64,000 bases of DNA from Gemmatimonadaceae bacterium (GCA_036003045.1 DASYSS010000099.1:1-64000), one strand, 5' to 3'. Counted from the stretch's first letter, positions 31,269-40,726 are shown. The notes: generated by a model not told the origin, from the letters alone. A program made the numbers and translations.

Positions 31269-33318
31269 GGCGACGGGCACCGCTCAATACGATCTCCAGG
31301 CTCCGTTTCAGCCCGCGGGCGACCAGCCAAAAGCGATCGCCGAGCTGACCGCTGGCCTCGAGCGCGGCGACCGCTTTCAGACGCTGCTCGGCGTCACGGG
31401 CTCCGGCAAGACGATGACCATTGCCAACGTGATCAAGCAGCACGGAAAACCGGCGTTGGTGCTGTCGCACAACAAGACGCTCGCGGCCCAACTCTACGGA
31501 GAGCTCAAGAGCTTCTTCCCGCACAACGCGGTCGAGTACTTCATCTCGTACTACGACTACTACCAACCCGAAGCCTACGTCCCGTCGAGCGACACCTACA
31601 TCGAGAAAGACGCGTCGATCAACGAAGACATCGATCGACTGCGGCTTCGGGCGACGTCGAGCCTCATGGAACGCGACGACGTGATCATCGTCGCCACGGT
31701 TTCGGCAATCTATGGCCTCGGCGATCCGGTGTCATACCGCGAGCAGATGGTCACGCTGCTCCGCGGACAGCGCATCGCGCGCGACGAGATTCTCCGGTCC
31801 CTCGTGCGCATTCAGTACAGCCGCAACGACGTCGCGTTCGAGCGCGGCACGTTTCGCGTCCGCGGCGACACGGTCGAAATTTTCCCCGCGTACGAAGAAC
31901 AGGGCGTCCGCGTCGAGATGTGGGGCGACGAGATCGAGCGGATCTCCAAGATCAACGTGCTCACCGGCGAGACGATCGCGACGCTCGAGCGGGCGGCGAT
32001 CTACCCGGCCAAGCACTTCGTCACCCAGCGGCCGACTCTCGAACGGGCCGTGAAGGTGATCCGTGCCGAGTTGGCCGAGCGGCTCACGGATTTGCGCGCG
32101 GCGGGCAAACTGCTCGAGGCGCAACGCCTGGAATCGCGCACGAACTTCGACATCGAGATGATGCTGGAGATCGGCACCTGCGCCGGCATCGAGAATTATT
32201 CGCGCCACCTCGCCGGCCGCGCCGAGGGCGAGCGGCCCGCGGTGCTGTTCGACTACTTCCCCGAGGACTTCCTCGTCGTCGTCGATGAGTCGCACGTCAC
32301 TCTCCCGCAGGTCGGCGGAATGTTCAACGGCGACCGCGCGCGAAAGCTCACCTTGGTCGAGTACGGCTTTCGGCTCCCGAGCGCGCTCGACAACCGTCCG
32401 CTGATGTTCGATGAGTTTCTCGGGCTGACGCCGCGCGCGATTTTTGTGTCGGCCACGCCGGCCGACCTCGAGCTCCGGCTCTCCGAAGGCGTCGTCGTCG
32501 AGCAGATCATCCGCCCGACGGGGCTGATCGACCCGGAGATCGAGGTCCGGCCGGTTCGGGGGCAGGTCGACGATCTTCTCAATGAGATTCGCATTCGCGA
32601 ACGGCGCGGCGAGCGCGTTCTCGTCACGACGCTCACGAAGCGGATGGCGGAAGATCTCAGCGACTATCTCCAACAGGTCGGCGTTCGCGTGCGCTACATG
32701 CATTCGGACATCGACGCCATCGAACGGATGGAAATCGTTCGCGGCCTCCGATTGGGCGAGTTCGACGTCCTGGTCGGCATCAACCTCCTGCGCGAGGGCC
32801 TCGACCTGCCGGAAGTCTCGCTCGTCGCCATCCTCGACGCCGATCAGGAGGGCTTCCTCCGGAGCGACCGGTCGTTGATTCAGACGGTGGGCCGGGCGGC
32901 GAGACATGTGCGTGGTCGCGCGATCTTCTACGCGGACCGCATCACGGGATCGATGCAGCGGTGCCTGGAGGAAACGGCGCGCCGCCGCGAGTTGCAGACC
33001 CGGTTCAACGTAGAACACGATATTACTCCGACCTCAGTGTCGAAGAGCGTGGACCAGGTTCGTTTCATTACCCGAGTCGCCGACGCGCGAGCGGAAAAGC
33101 AGGAGAAGAAGGTCGCGGAGCCGGCGCGCGGATACTCGGTCATGGAAGTGGAGTCGCTCGAGAAGATGCTCGAGGCGCAGATGCAGGAAGCCGCTGCCGC
33201 GATGGACTTCGAGCTCGCGGCGCAACTTCGCGATCAGCTCTTCGACGTCCGCGCACGACGCGATGCGAACGTCAAGCGACCCACCGCGGGGGCGGGACGT
33301 TGGGGTGGGGGTCGTTGA
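31267..33318 (+). CDS. uvrB: Excinuclease ABC subunit B
   Basis: 683 residues, normal size. Walker A is LGVTGSGKT (41-49), preceded by the [11 protein letters not shown] segment typical of UvrB. The beta-hairpin region [20 protein letters not shown], the helicase motif [24 protein letters not shown] and the C-terminal UVR motif ([19 protein letters not shown]) are all present. UvrB receives damaged DNA from UvrA and recruits UvrC for nucleotide excision repair. The frame extends upstream, but ATG 31267 matches the family N-terminus; it lacks a ribosome-binding site. tsaE begins at the base after the stop. Confidence 0.97.
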   Translation: MATGTAQYDLQAPFQPAGDQPKAIAELTAGLERGDRFQTLLGVTGSGKTMTIANVIKQHGKPALVLSHNKTLAAQLYGELKSFFPHNAVEYFISYYDYYQPEAYVPSSDTYIEKDASINEDIDRLRLRATSSLMERDDVIIVATVSAIYGLGDPVSYREQMVTLLRGQRIARDEILRSLVRIQYSRNDVAFERGTFRVRGDTVEIFPAYEEQGVRVEMWGDEIERISKINVLTGETIATLERAAIYPAKHFVTQRPTLERAVKVIRAELAERLTDLRAAGKLLEAQRLESRTNFDIEMMLEIGTCAGIENYSRHLAGRAEGERPAVLFDYFPEDFLVVVDESHVTLPQVGGMFNGDRARKLTLVEYGFRLPSALDNRPLMFDEFLGLTPRAIFVSATPADLELRLSEGVVVEQIIRPTGLIDPEIEVRPVRGQVDDLLNEIRIRERRGERVLVTTLTKRMAEDLSDYLQQVGVRVRYMHSDIDAIERMEIVRGLRLGEFDVLVGINLLREGLDLPEVSLVAILDADQEGFLRSDRSLIQTVGRAARHVRGRAIFYADRITGSMQRCLEETARRRELQTRFNVEHDITPTSVSKSVDQVRFITRVADARAEKQEKKVAEPARGYSVMEVESLEKMLEAQMQEAAAAMDFELAAQLRDQLFDVRARRDANVKRPTAGAGRWGGGR

Positions 33319-33786
33319 GTGTCGGACTCACCTTCGGGCGTCATTCCGCCGCTGGCGGGCCACGGTCATCTCGCGCTCGACGAGGCGGAGCTTGTCGAGT
33401 GGGGGGAGCGGTTCGGGCGAGCCGCGTCGCCGCCGCTTGTCGTCGGCCTGACCGGTGAGCTGGGCGCGGGGAAGACGACGCTCGCCCGCGCGATCTGTCG
33501 CGGGTTCGGTGTGACCGAGGACGTCACCAGCCCGACCTTTACACTCGTGCATCGCTATTCGTCGCCACGCGCGCCCGTGTACCACGTCGACCTGTATCGT
33601 CTGCGCGGCCCGCACGACCTCACGAACATCGGCTGGGACGACATGCTCGCCGAGGACGCGTTGGTGTTGGTGGAGTGGCCGGAGCGGGCGGGGGATCGGC
33701 TGCCGTCGTCTCACGTGTCGATCAGCCTTCAGCATCTTCCCGACGATCCGCAGAAGCGGCTTTTGTACGCAGGCGGTCACGCGTGA
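33319..33786 (+). CDS. tsaE: tRNA threonylcarbamoyladenosine biosynthesis ATPase TsaE
   Basis: 155 residues from a GTG that directly follows the uvrB stop. GELGAGKTT (46-54) is the Walker A motif, TSPTFTLVHRY and HVDLYRLRGPHDL complete the YjeE/TsaE pattern. With TsaB and TsaD it supports t6A modification of ANN-decoding tRNAs. It overlaps tsaB by four bases (GTGA), and rimI follows, the common tsaE-tsaB-rimI order. tsaD is not in the window. Confidence 0.95.
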   Translation: MSDSPSGVIPPLAGHGHLALDEAELVEWGERFGRAASPPLVVGLTGELGAGKTTLARAICRGFGVTEDVTSPTFTLVHRYSSPRAPVYHVDLYRLRGPHDLTNIGWDDMLAEDALVLVEWPERAGDRLPSSHVSISLQHLPDDPQKRLLYAGGHA

Positions 33787-34445
33787 TCACGCTCGCCCTC
33801 GACGCCTCGACGTACGAAGGCGACGTCGCCGTTCTTCGCGACGGCCGTGTGCTCGCGGAGCAGGCGGCCGCGATGAAAGGGCGCGAGAGCGAGCAGTTGA
33901 TGCCGGCCGTCGCCGCCGTTCTGCAACAGGCCGGTCTCGACCTCGGCGCCGTCGAGCGAATCGTTTGCGGGGCGGGGCCGGGGAGCTTCACCAGTCTTCG
34001 GATCGCGGGCGGGATCGCCAAGGGTATCGCGAGTGGTCTGTGCCTTCCGCTGTTCGCCGCGCCGTCGCTTTCGCTCGTTGTGGCGGGCGCTGACCTGAGC
34101 GCCGGTCGGTATCTCGGCGCGCTCGACGCGCTGCGCGGAGAGTTCTACGTGGCGCTGTACGACGTCGACGAGAAAGGCTGCGTCGCCGAATTGGAGCCCG
34201 CGCGGATCGTCGCAGCCGCGGAGGTCGCGGTCGTCGCCGGCGAGTATCGCGCGCGGATCGTCAGTCCGACGCAATTCGATGGCGGAGCGCGGTCGCGGCC
34301 GCGCGCGAGCGGTGTGGCACGTATCGAGGCGCTCCTCGTCGCTCGCGGTGAGGTCGACGTGCGAAGCTGGGAGCCGGCCTACGGCAGACTCGCCGAAGCG
34401 CAGGTGAAATGGGAGTCGGCGCACGGGCGGCCGCTGCCGCGCTGA
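33783..34445 (+). CDS. tsaB: tRNA threonylcarbamoyladenosine biosynthesis protein TsaB
   Basis: 220 residues from GTG 33783, chosen because it overlaps the tsaE stop and gives the expected start ITLALDASTYEGDVAVL. The motif GPGSFTSLRIAGGIAKGIA is diagnostic of TsaB (YeaZ), an ASKHA-fold partner that scaffolds TsaD. The C-terminal half is the variable part of the family. It overlaps rimI by one base (TGATG). Confidence 0.94.
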   Translation: MITLALDASTYEGDVAVLRDGRVLAEQAAAMKGRESEQLMPAVAAVLQQAGLDLGAVERIVCGAGPGSFTSLRIAGGIAKGIASGLCLPLFAAPSLSLVVAGADLSAGRYLGALDALRGEFYVALYDVDEKGCVAELEPARIVAAAEVAVVAGEYRARIVSPTQFDGGARSRPRASGVARIEALLVARGEVDVRSWEPAYGRLAEAQVKWESAHGRPLPR

Positions 34446-34915
34446 TGCCGCTCTCCATCGAGCCGGCCAAGCTCGCGGACGTCGCCGCGATCGTGGCCAT
34501 TGAGCGCGCCGTGTTCAGCGATCCGTGGTCGGCGCGCTCGTTCCGCGAGGCGTTGTCGAATCCATCGGTGTATTGCGCGTGCGCGCGTCGTGACGGACGC
34601 ACGCTCCAGGGTTATGTTGTCGCGTGGTTCGTCGCTGACGAGGGCGAAATCGCGAATCTCGCCGTGGCGCCGGGCGCGTGGGGAAATGGAATCGGCCACG
34701 CACTGCTCGACGCGTCGCTGCAGGAAGCGGCGGTGCGCAAGCTCAAGGCGGTGTACCTCGAGGTGCGGGATTCGAACGCGCGGGCGCGACATCTCTATGG
34801 ATCGCGCGGCTTTGTCGAGGTCGGACGACGGCGTTCGTATTACAGGCGGCCTGTGGAGGATGCCATCGTGCTCCGCCGGTCGATCGATGGCGATGGCGCG
34901 TGCGATGGGACGTGA
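34445..34915 (+). CDS. rimI: Ribosomal protein S18 alanine N-acetyltransferase RimI-like
   Basis: 156 residues; a GNAT-fold acetyltransferase. The start is set at ATG 34445 (TGATG overlap with tsaB), which gives the family N-terminus IEPAKLADVAAIVAIERAVF followed by DPWSARSF. The acetyl-CoA loop appears as VAPGAWGNGIGHALLDASL, and YLEVRDSNARARHLYGSRGF is the characteristic RimI C-terminal block. Usual targets are the N-terminus of S18; broader protein N-terminal acetylation is possible. It closes the uvrB-tsaE-tsaB-rimI string. Confidence 0.92.
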   Translation: MPLSIEPAKLADVAAIVAIERAVFSDPWSARSFREALSNPSVYCACARRDGRTLQGYVVAWFVADEGEIANLAVAPGAWGNGIGHALLDASLQEAAVRKLKAVYLEVRDSNARARHLYGSRGFVEVGRRRSYYRRPVEDAIVLRRSIDGDGACDGT

Positions 34916-34932
34916 GGTCGGCAACACAAAAC

Positions 34933-34964
34933 GTTGATGTGCGATGATTTGGTTGCGCATCAAC
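34933..34964. promoter_or_regulatory. Inverted repeat in the rimI-ssb gap
   Basis: GTTGATG (34933-34939) and CATCAAC (34958-34964) are perfect 7-base inverted arms 18 bases apart in the 110-base gap before ssb. The region also contains a TTGGTT (34949-34954) and GATCAT (34973-34978) pair at 18-base spacing that could be a weak ssb promoter, which would place the repeat over the -35 box. Confidence 0.3.
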
Positions 34965-35025
34965 ACGGACTGGATCATACCGTGAGCGGCGAGAGGCCGA
35001 ACACACTTTCTCGCCAGGAGGAGCC

Positions 35026-35526
35026 GTGAGCAGGAGCCTGAACAAAGTCACGCTGATTGGAAATCTCGGGAACGATCCCGAGGTTCGCTCGACCACCGGA
35101 GGCAGCCGGGTCGCCACCTTTTCGCTTGCCACGAGCCGTCAGTGGAATGACGCCGCCGGTGCGAAACAGGAGAAAACGGAGTGGCATCGCTGTGTCGTCT
35201 GGAACACGAAGGGTTCGCAGCTCGCCGACATCGTCGAGCGCTACGTGAAGAAAGGCGACAAGCTCTACGTCGAAGGACGCATCGAGTATCGCCAGTGGCA
35301 GGACAAGGATGGTCAGACGCGCTACAGCACCGAGATCAACGTGCGCGAGCTGATCATGCTGAGCCCGCGTAGCGGCGGCGGGGGAGACTTCGACAGCGAA
35401 GCGAGCTCGCGTCGCACGCCCGCGGCCTCGAAGGCGAAAGCCGCTAGTGGCGGGGGCGGCGGTGGAGACGACTTCGAGGATTTCCCGAACGCGTTGAACG
35501 ACGGGGACGACGACCTGCCGTTCTAG
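35026..35526 (+). CDS. ssb: Single-stranded DNA-binding protein
   Basis: 166 residues from a GTG preceded by AGGAGGAG, a strong ribosome-binding site that fixes the start. The OB fold occupies about 1-110 (SLNKVTLIGNLGNDPEVRST; WHRCVVWNTKGSQLADIVERY; YVEGRIEYRQWQDKDGQTRY). A flexible Gly/Ser/Ala-rich linker leads to the acidic tip ending DDDLPF, the partner-binding tail of SSB. It coats single-stranded DNA in replication, recombination and repair. Confidence 0.97.
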   Translation: MSRSLNKVTLIGNLGNDPEVRSTTGGSRVATFSLATSRQWNDAAGAKQEKTEWHRCVVWNTKGSQLADIVERYVKKGDKLYVEGRIEYRQWQDKDGQTRYSTEINVRELIMLSPRSGGGGDFDSEASSRRTPAASKAKAASGGGGGGDDFEDFPNALNDGDDDLPF

Positions 35527-35550
35527 GCGGCTCGAATCCCTCCGAACTCG

Positions 35551-35591
35551 TCGAAACGGAGCCCGGCGTTGTCGCGTCGGGCTCCGTTCGA
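35551..35591 (+). terminator. Hairpin after ssb, weak terminator
   Basis: CGGAGCCCG and CGGGCTCCG (35578-35586) form a 9-bp GC-rich stem with a 12-base loop; the flanking TCGAA/TTCGA pairs lengthen it with one bulged A. It lies 24 bases after the ssb stop. There is no T tract after it, so it may act as an mRNA 3'-end stabiliser or a weak terminator. The rest of the 258-base gap before the LysM gene shows nothing else clear. Confidence 0.5.
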
Positions 35592-35784
35592 CGCGGGCCG
35601 CGAGAGACCTAAAGTTTAGAAATCGGCCGCACCTGCTAAAAGCTGTATCGCTCGCCACTTGCGGCCGACGCCCTCATTGGGGCGCCCGTTCCCCTTTCGT
35701 CGCCGAATCGTCCAAACCGCAGAGGCTGGCGAGGTTCGCCGCCCTGTGAGTTTTGTCCTTACACGATTCGCCCGGAGTAACGCC

Positions 35785-36975
35785 ATGCTCGTGCGGCCTA
35801 CCAGTCGGCAGCGCGGGACGTTCGCCCGTTCCGTTGCCGCGGCGTCGATCGCGATCGCCGCGACGATTCCGCAAATCCTGAACGCGCAGCAGCCGACAAC
35901 TCCCGCTCCCGCTCCCGCGCCGGCGGCGGATTCCGCGAAGACGCACACCGTCAAGCGCGGAGACACGCTCTGGGACATCGCGAAAGCATACCTCGGCGAC
36001 GCGTTTCTGTGGCCCGAGGTCTATCGCCTCAACACCGGCACGATCGAAGATCCGCATTGGATCTTCCCCGGCGAGCAGTTGAAGCTGCCGGGTGATCACG
36101 CGAAGGTCGTCGCGGTAGCCGCGCCCGAGGCGCCGGCGGATTCCGCGGCGCTTCCGGCCGTCACGGACGCGATCCCGGCGAAGCCCGCGCTCGACTCGGC
36201 GGGGCCGGTGCCAATCGCGCTCATGCCGGAAACGGCGCACGACACCGCGACCCCGATGCTCGCGCCGCGCACCACGGCCGTGCGACCCGGCGAGTACATC
36301 GCCGCTCCGTGGGTCGATCGCGACGGCGGCCCGCGCAACCCCGGCGCGTTGATCGAAAGTGCCGACATTCCGGGAATCGCCTCGCATGAGAAGGGGCGTC
36401 TGCAGCTCAACGATCGCGTGTTCATCGCGCCGCCGCAGGGCGCGGCGCCCGCACAGCACGCACTCTATCTCACCTATCGTCTCGGGCCGATGATCGAAGA
36501 CTTCGGCCAGATCGTTATCCCGACCGGTGTTCTCGAGGTCACGCAGCCGGGCAATGCCGGCGAAGCGTCGGTCGCCCACGTCGTGAAGATGTTCGGCGAG
36601 GTCAGGCAGGGGCAGAAGCTGGTCATGCTCGACAGCGGCGCCGCCAACGTCGTCGGCCAGCCGGCGGCGGTCACCAACGGTCGCACCGGGAAAGTGCGTT
36701 GGATTCTCGAGTCGCCCGTGCTTCCCAGCCTCCAGAGCTACGTCGTCATCGACATCTCCGGCCGCGACGGTCTCACGACCGGCGACCAGATCGAGATCTT
36801 CAAGCCGCGGCAGAAGCCGAACGACGCGCACGACCTGACGTTGCCCGAGATTTCGATCGCGCACGCGCAGGTTCTCCGCGTCACGCCCTTCGGGGCCACC
36901 GCGGTCGTCACCGCGCAGGAGCAGCCACACATCGTGGAGGGCATCAAGGCGCGCGTCGCCGCAAAGATGCCGTAG
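35785..36975 (+). CDS. Secreted LysM-domain protein
   Basis: 396 residues from ATG 35785, chosen because GGAG lies nine bases upstream and the N-terminus is then a Sec signal peptide (basic RPTSRQR, hydrophobic core, ILNA before QQ). After a Pro/Ala linker a LysM domain spans about 54-102 (THTVKRGDTLWDIAKAYLGD; IFPGEQLKLPG), which should bind peptidoglycan. The remaining 290 residues resemble a periplasmic beta-rich region without a name I can give. A longer frame is open upstream but would bury the signal peptide. Probable periplasmic or outer-membrane-associated cell-wall protein. Confidence 0.8.
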   Translation: MLVRPTSRQRGTFARSVAAASIAIAATIPQILNAQQPTTPAPAPAPAADSAKTHTVKRGDTLWDIAKAYLGDAFLWPEVYRLNTGTIEDPHWIFPGEQLKLPGDHAKVVAVAAPEAPADSAALPAVTDAIPAKPALDSAGPVPIALMPETAHDTATPMLAPRTTAVRPGEYIAAPWVDRDGGPRNPGALIESADIPGIASHEKGRLQLNDRVFIAPPQGAAPAQHALYLTYRLGPMIEDFGQIVIPTGVLEVTQPGNAGEASVAHVVKMFGEVRQGQKLVMLDSGAANVVGQPAAVTNGRTGKVRWILESPVLPSLQSYVVIDISGRDGLTTGDQIEIFKPRQKPNDAHDLTLPEISIAHAQVLRVTPFGATAVVTAQEQPHIVEGIKARVAAKMP

Positions 36976-37050
36976 TGCGCGAGAGCGCGAGGGCCTGCCG
37001 GACTAAGATGCCGTAGGCTCTCGCGTTGCACTAAATTTTGGCGACCGCTC

Positions 37051-37857
37051 ATGATTGCGATCGCCCACTTCATCGCCATTTCGTGCTACCTGGGAGCCGC
37101 GGCCTTGGCCGCGGTTCCGTTCGCGCGTCCGGTGAAGGCCTCCGTCCGCGGGGTTGCGGCCCTACTCGCGGCCGGTGTCGTGGCGCACGTCGTCGCGCTG
37201 CTGGCGTTCGCGCTGCGGTCGAGCGCTGTCCCGCTCACCGGGCTGGGGCCGGCGCTGTCGTTTGCCGGCGTCGTCCTCGCTTTCACCCTGCTCGTGGTCG
37301 AGTTGTTAGCGCGCGACGTGAGTCTCGCCCTCGTCGCCGCGCCGCTGGCGGCCGTTCCGACGATTTGTGCGAACGTGATCGGGCTCACGCCCGGCCGAGC
37401 CGCAGAGGGGGCGCGCGGTGTTTGGCTCTTTGCGCACATCGCGTTGAGCTTCGTCGGGATGGCGGCGTTCGCGACGGCCGCCGCGGCGGGCGCGATGTAC
37501 TTGATGCAGCGGCGAGAGCTCAAATCGCGTCGCTTCGATACGATCTTTCGTTTCTTCCCGCCGCTCGCGACCCTCGATCGGGTGAACCACGTGGCGGCGA
37601 TCGCGGGGTGGCTGGGACTCACGCTCGGTGTGGTGCTCGCGTCCACGTACTCCGTGGAATACCACGAAATGAATCTCCCCCAACTCCTCTGGGGTGGGGG
37701 AGCGTGGCTTGCGGTGACCCTAGTCGCCCTCGGCCGCGTGACGCGCCACTGGCAGGCCCAGCGCGCCGCGAAGTACTCAGGGCTGGCGTTCGTGGCGGTC
37801 CTCCTTCTGTACGTGGCGTTCCGGGTCGCGGGGCCGGCGACAGGTCAGTTCCTATGA
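37051..37857 (+). CDS. hemX: HemX/CcsA-type membrane protein
   Basis: 268 residues with about eight hydrophobic segments. WLFAHIALSFVGMAAFATAAAAGAM and the C-terminal membrane helices resemble the cytochrome c assembly (CcsA/HemX) fold. It is followed by a siroheme dehydrogenase and hemA, and in Bacillus HemX lies next to hemA and lowers HemA levels, so HemX is the better name here. A role in heme handling or cytochrome c maturation cannot be excluded. It overlaps the next gene by four bases (ATGA). Confidence 0.75.
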   Translation: MIAIAHFIAISCYLGAAALAAVPFARPVKASVRGVAALLAAGVVAHVVALLAFALRSSAVPLTGLGPALSFAGVVLAFTLLVVELLARDVSLALVAAPLAAVPTICANVIGLTPGRAAEGARGVWLFAHIALSFVGMAAFATAAAAGAMYLMQRRELKSRRFDTIFRFFPPLATLDRVNHVAAIAGWLGLTLGVVLASTYSVEYHEMNLPQLLWGGGAWLAVTLVALGRVTRHWQAQRAAKYSGLAFVAVLLLYVAFRVAGPATGQFL

Positions 37858-38465
37858 GTGCATACCCGCTGACACTCGAGGGTACGTCCATCTCCGCGCT
37901 CGTCGTCGGAGCGGGCCGCGTCGCGACTCGAAAGGCCCTCGCGCTACTCGATGCGGGCGCGCGTGTGCGAGTCGTCGCGCTGGCGGGAACGACCGAACTC
38001 GAACACACCGCGGCGGACGACGATCGCCTCACGGTGACGCGTGCGCCCTATTCGCCGACGCAGATCGGCGACGCGACGCTGGTGGTCGCGGCGACCGACG
38101 ATCCGGCGCTCAATGCGTCGATCGCGCGCGACGCTCGCGAGAAAGGTCGTCTGGTGAACGTGGTCGACGCGCCGGATGTGGGAAACTGCACCACGCCGGC
38201 GGTGCTGCGCTCGGGCAGCTTGGTCGTGTCGGTGACGGCGGGCGGCGTGCCGGCGGCGGCGAAGCGGATTCGCGACGCGCTCGCGACGAAACTCGACGGT
38301 CGCTACGCGTCGGCGGTCGCCCATCTCGCCGCGCTGCGCCGCACGATGATCGACGACGGCCGCCGTGAACGGTGGAGCGAAGCGTCCGCCGCTCTCGTCG
38401 GCGACGACTTCTGCGAGTCGGTCGAGTCAGGGCGATTCGACGAACGGGTGGCCCGATGGCGCTGA
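37854..38465 (+). CDS. Precorrin-2 dehydrogenase/sirohydrochlorin ferrochelatase (Met8/CysG N-domain type)
   Basis: 203 residues from ATG 37854 (ATGA overlap with hemX). An NAD-binding motif VVGAGRVATRKALALLDAGA (17-36) and VNVVDAPDVGNCTTPAVLRS, with the family's conserved Asp, match the N-terminal domain of siroheme synthase. It oxidises precorrin-2 and may insert iron to make siroheme. It stands alone without the CysG methyltransferase domain. Its last 10 bases overlap hemA, so hemX, this gene and hemA form one tetrapyrrole unit. Confidence 0.9.
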   Translation: MSAYPLTLEGTSISALVVGAGRVATRKALALLDAGARVRVVALAGTTELEHTAADDDRLTVTRAPYSPTQIGDATLVVAATDDPALNASIARDAREKGRLVNVVDAPDVGNCTTPAVLRSGSLVVSVTAGGVPAAAKRIRDALATKLDGRYASAVAHLAALRRTMIDDGRRERWSEASAALVGDDFCESVESGRFDERVARWR

Positions 38466-39760
38466 CCGTCGTCGGCGTGAACCACCGCGGCGCGTCGCTC
38501 GACATTCGCGAGCGACTCGCGTATCGCGCGAGCGAAGCGCTTCCGGCGCTCGAGGCGCTGCGCGAGGCGTCCGCGGCGCGCGAAGCGGTGCTGCTCTCGA
38601 CGTGCAATCGCACCGAGGTCTACGTCGTCGAAGAGGAGCGAGACGCCGCGTCCGACGTGTGGTCGGCGTTTTCCGAGAGGCTCGGCCGCGACGCGTCGGA
38701 GTTCGGCTACGTGCGCCGCGACCGCGAGGCGGTCACGCATCTCTTCCGTGTGGCGAGCGGGCTCGATTCGATGGTGCTGGGCGAAGCCCAGATCCATGGA
38801 CAAGTGAAGGACGCATGGGAGGTGTGCCGCTCGCAATCGGGGCCGGTGCTCAATCGCCTCTTTCAAACCTCGCTCCTCGTCGCGGGCCGCGTGCGCAACG
38901 AAACGTCGATCGCGCGCGGTGCGGCGTCGGTGAGCTCGGCGGCGGTGCAGATCGCCAGACAGATCTTCGGTTCGCTCCAAGGCAAGCGCGCGATGGTTCT
39001 CGGCGCCGGCGAGATGGCGGAGTTGGCGCTCGAATGCCTGGTCGACCAGGGTGTGCGCGCGGCGATCGTCGCGAACCGTACCTTCGACCGCGCGAAGGAG
39101 CTCGCCGATCGTTACGGTGCCGCCGCGATGCACTTCGACGAGTGTTGGCCGGCGCTGGCCGACGTCGACGTGATGGTATGTTCCACGGCGGCGCCGCGTG
39201 CGGTGGTGTTCACCGAGCACATTCGTCCGGCGCTCGCCGTGCGGGGCGACCGGCCGCTGTGCATTCTCGACATCGCGCTGCCGCGCGACGTGGACCTCGC
39301 GGTGCGTCGCCTCGACAACGTGTTCCTGTACGATCTCGACGATCTTCAGGCGGTCGTCGCGGCGAACGTCGAACGCCGCCGCGGCGAGATGCCGAGCGCC
39401 GAGCAGCTGATCAGCAGGGAAGTGGATCGCTACTGGGATTGGCTCGCGGGGCTCGCCGCCGTGCCGACGCTGACCCAGATGCGCTCGCGTATGGAGGCGG
39501 TGCGCGAGCGGGAGTTGTCGGAGGCGTTGCGACGGCTGGACCATCTGGCGCCGGCCGAACGAGCCGTCGTCGAAGAACTTTCCAGGAGCCTCATGAACAA
39601 GTTTCTGCACGAACCAACGGTCCGCCTGCGGGCCGCCGCGGCGAACGGGCGCGGGCTCGGCGTCGTCGATGCTGTGAGATATCTGTTCGGCCTGGAGCGC
39701 TCCGGCGATTCGCGACACGAAGGCGCGAACGCGGAACCAGCTTCGGAGCCGCGCGAGTGA
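38456..39760 (+). CDS. hemA: Glutamyl-tRNA reductase
   Basis: 434 residues from ATG 38456, which gives the standard N-terminus LTVVGVNHRGASLDIRERLA. The catalytic cysteine is Cys50 in LLSTCNRTEVYV, the GEAQIHGQVKDAW block follows, and the NADPH domain has VLGAGEMAELALECL. The C-terminal dimerisation helix is present. It reduces glutamyl-tRNA to glutamate-1-semialdehyde, the first committed step of C5-type tetrapyrrole synthesis. It overlaps the siroheme gene by 10 bases and the following epimerase by four. No hemC or hemL follows, contrary to many genomes. Confidence 0.96.
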   Translation: MALTVVGVNHRGASLDIRERLAYRASEALPALEALREASAAREAVLLSTCNRTEVYVVEEERDAASDVWSAFSERLGRDASEFGYVRRDREAVTHLFRVASGLDSMVLGEAQIHGQVKDAWEVCRSQSGPVLNRLFQTSLLVAGRVRNETSIARGAASVSSAAVQIARQIFGSLQGKRAMVLGAGEMAELALECLVDQGVRAAIVANRTFDRAKELADRYGAAAMHFDECWPALADVDVMVCSTAAPRAVVFTEHIRPALAVRGDRPLCILDIALPRDVDLAVRRLDNVFLYDLDDLQAVVAANVERRRGEMPSAEQLISREVDRYWDWLAGLAAVPTLTQMRSRMEAVRERELSEALRRLDHLAPAERAVVEELSRSLMNKFLHEPTVRLRAAAANGRGLGVVDAVRYLFGLERSGDSRHEGANAEPASEPRE

Positions 39761-40722
39761 CGCGGCGGGCACTGGTCACTGGCGGCGCCGGCTTCATCGG
39801 CTCCCACGTCGCGGATCTCTTTCTCTCCAATGACTGGTCGGTCGACATCCTCGACAACCTGTCGAGCGGCCGGCGTGAAAACGTTTCCCAGGCTGCGAAG
39901 CTCCACGTAATGGACATCCGCTCACCCGAAGCGGCGGCACTGGTGAGCGACGGTTCCTTCGACGTGATCGCGCATTTGGCGGCGCAGATCGACGTCCGAA
40001 AAAGCGTGAACGATCCGGCGTTCGACGCCAGCGTCAACGTGCTTGGCGCACTGAATGTCGTCGAAGCGCTGCGGCGGTCCGACAAAGGCCAGCACACTCG
40101 CCTCGTCTTTGCGTCGACCGGCGGCGCGTTGTACGGCGACCACGCCACGCCACCGAACGTCGAGACAATCGCGAAGGAGCCGGACTCACCGTACGGCATC
40201 GCCAAACTCTCGACGGAGCTGTACCTCTCGTATTACGCGAGAGTGCAGGGGATGAACATGGCGGCCGTCCGTTTCAGCAACGTGTACGGACCGAGGCAGG
40301 ATCCGCACGGCGAGGCCGGTGTCGTCGCGATCTTCTGCCAGCGCATTCTCGCCGGGCGGCCCCTCACCGTGTTCGGCGACGGCACCCAGACCCGCGACTA
40401 TGTGCACGTGAGCGACGTCGCAGCGGCGACGTACGCCGCGGCGACAAAAGCACTGTCGCACCCGCGCCGCCTCGACGACCGCGCGTTCAACGTGGGCACC
40501 GGAATCCCCACGTCGGTCATCGAGCTCGCCGAGGTGCTGCGAAAGGCCGCGGGATCGACCACGCCGATCGAGTTCGCGCCCAAGCGTCCCGGCGAACAGC
40601 AGCAGTCGTTTCTGACGGTGGGGAAGGCGAAGGCCGACCTGGGATGGAGCGCGAAGATTTCGCTCGAAGAAGGACTTGCCGACACGTTCCGCTGGTTCAG
40701 CGCCAATCCCCGCACCCAATGA
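39757..40722 (+). CDS. NAD-dependent epimerase (UDP-glucose 4-epimerase-like)
   Basis: 321 residues from GTG 39757, overlapping hemA (GTGA). TGGAGFIGSHVADLFL near the start, HLAAQIDVRKSV, the SSR-like STGGALYG segment and the catalytic YGIAK (Tyr146, Lys150) are classic GalE-type. RPGEQQQSFL and the DYVHVSDVA motif also match. It probably interconverts UDP-sugars for envelope glycans; the exact C4 or C2 epimerisation substrate is not shown. It is attached to the heme genes only by overlap, and its 3' end lies four bases before tolQ. Confidence 0.85.
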   Translation: MTRRALVTGGAGFIGSHVADLFLSNDWSVDILDNLSSGRRENVSQAAKLHVMDIRSPEAAALVSDGSFDVIAHLAAQIDVRKSVNDPAFDASVNVLGALNVVEALRRSDKGQHTRLVFASTGGALYGDHATPPNVETIAKEPDSPYGIAKLSTELYLSYYARVQGMNMAAVRFSNVYGPRQDPHGEAGVVAIFCQRILAGRPLTVFGDGTQTRDYVHVSDVAAATYAAATKALSHPRRLDDRAFNVGTGIPTSVIELAEVLRKAAGSTTPIEFAPKRPGEQQQSFLTVGKAKADLGWSAKISLEEGLADTFRWFSANPRTQ

Positions 40723-40726
40723 GACC

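Noticed and set aside
35527-35550. TCGAATCCC after ssb, resembling a tRNA T-arm
   Set aside because: No acceptor stem, anticodon arm or D-arm can be drawn around it. The same holds for GGTTCGAATCC at about 48926, which is inside lptD.
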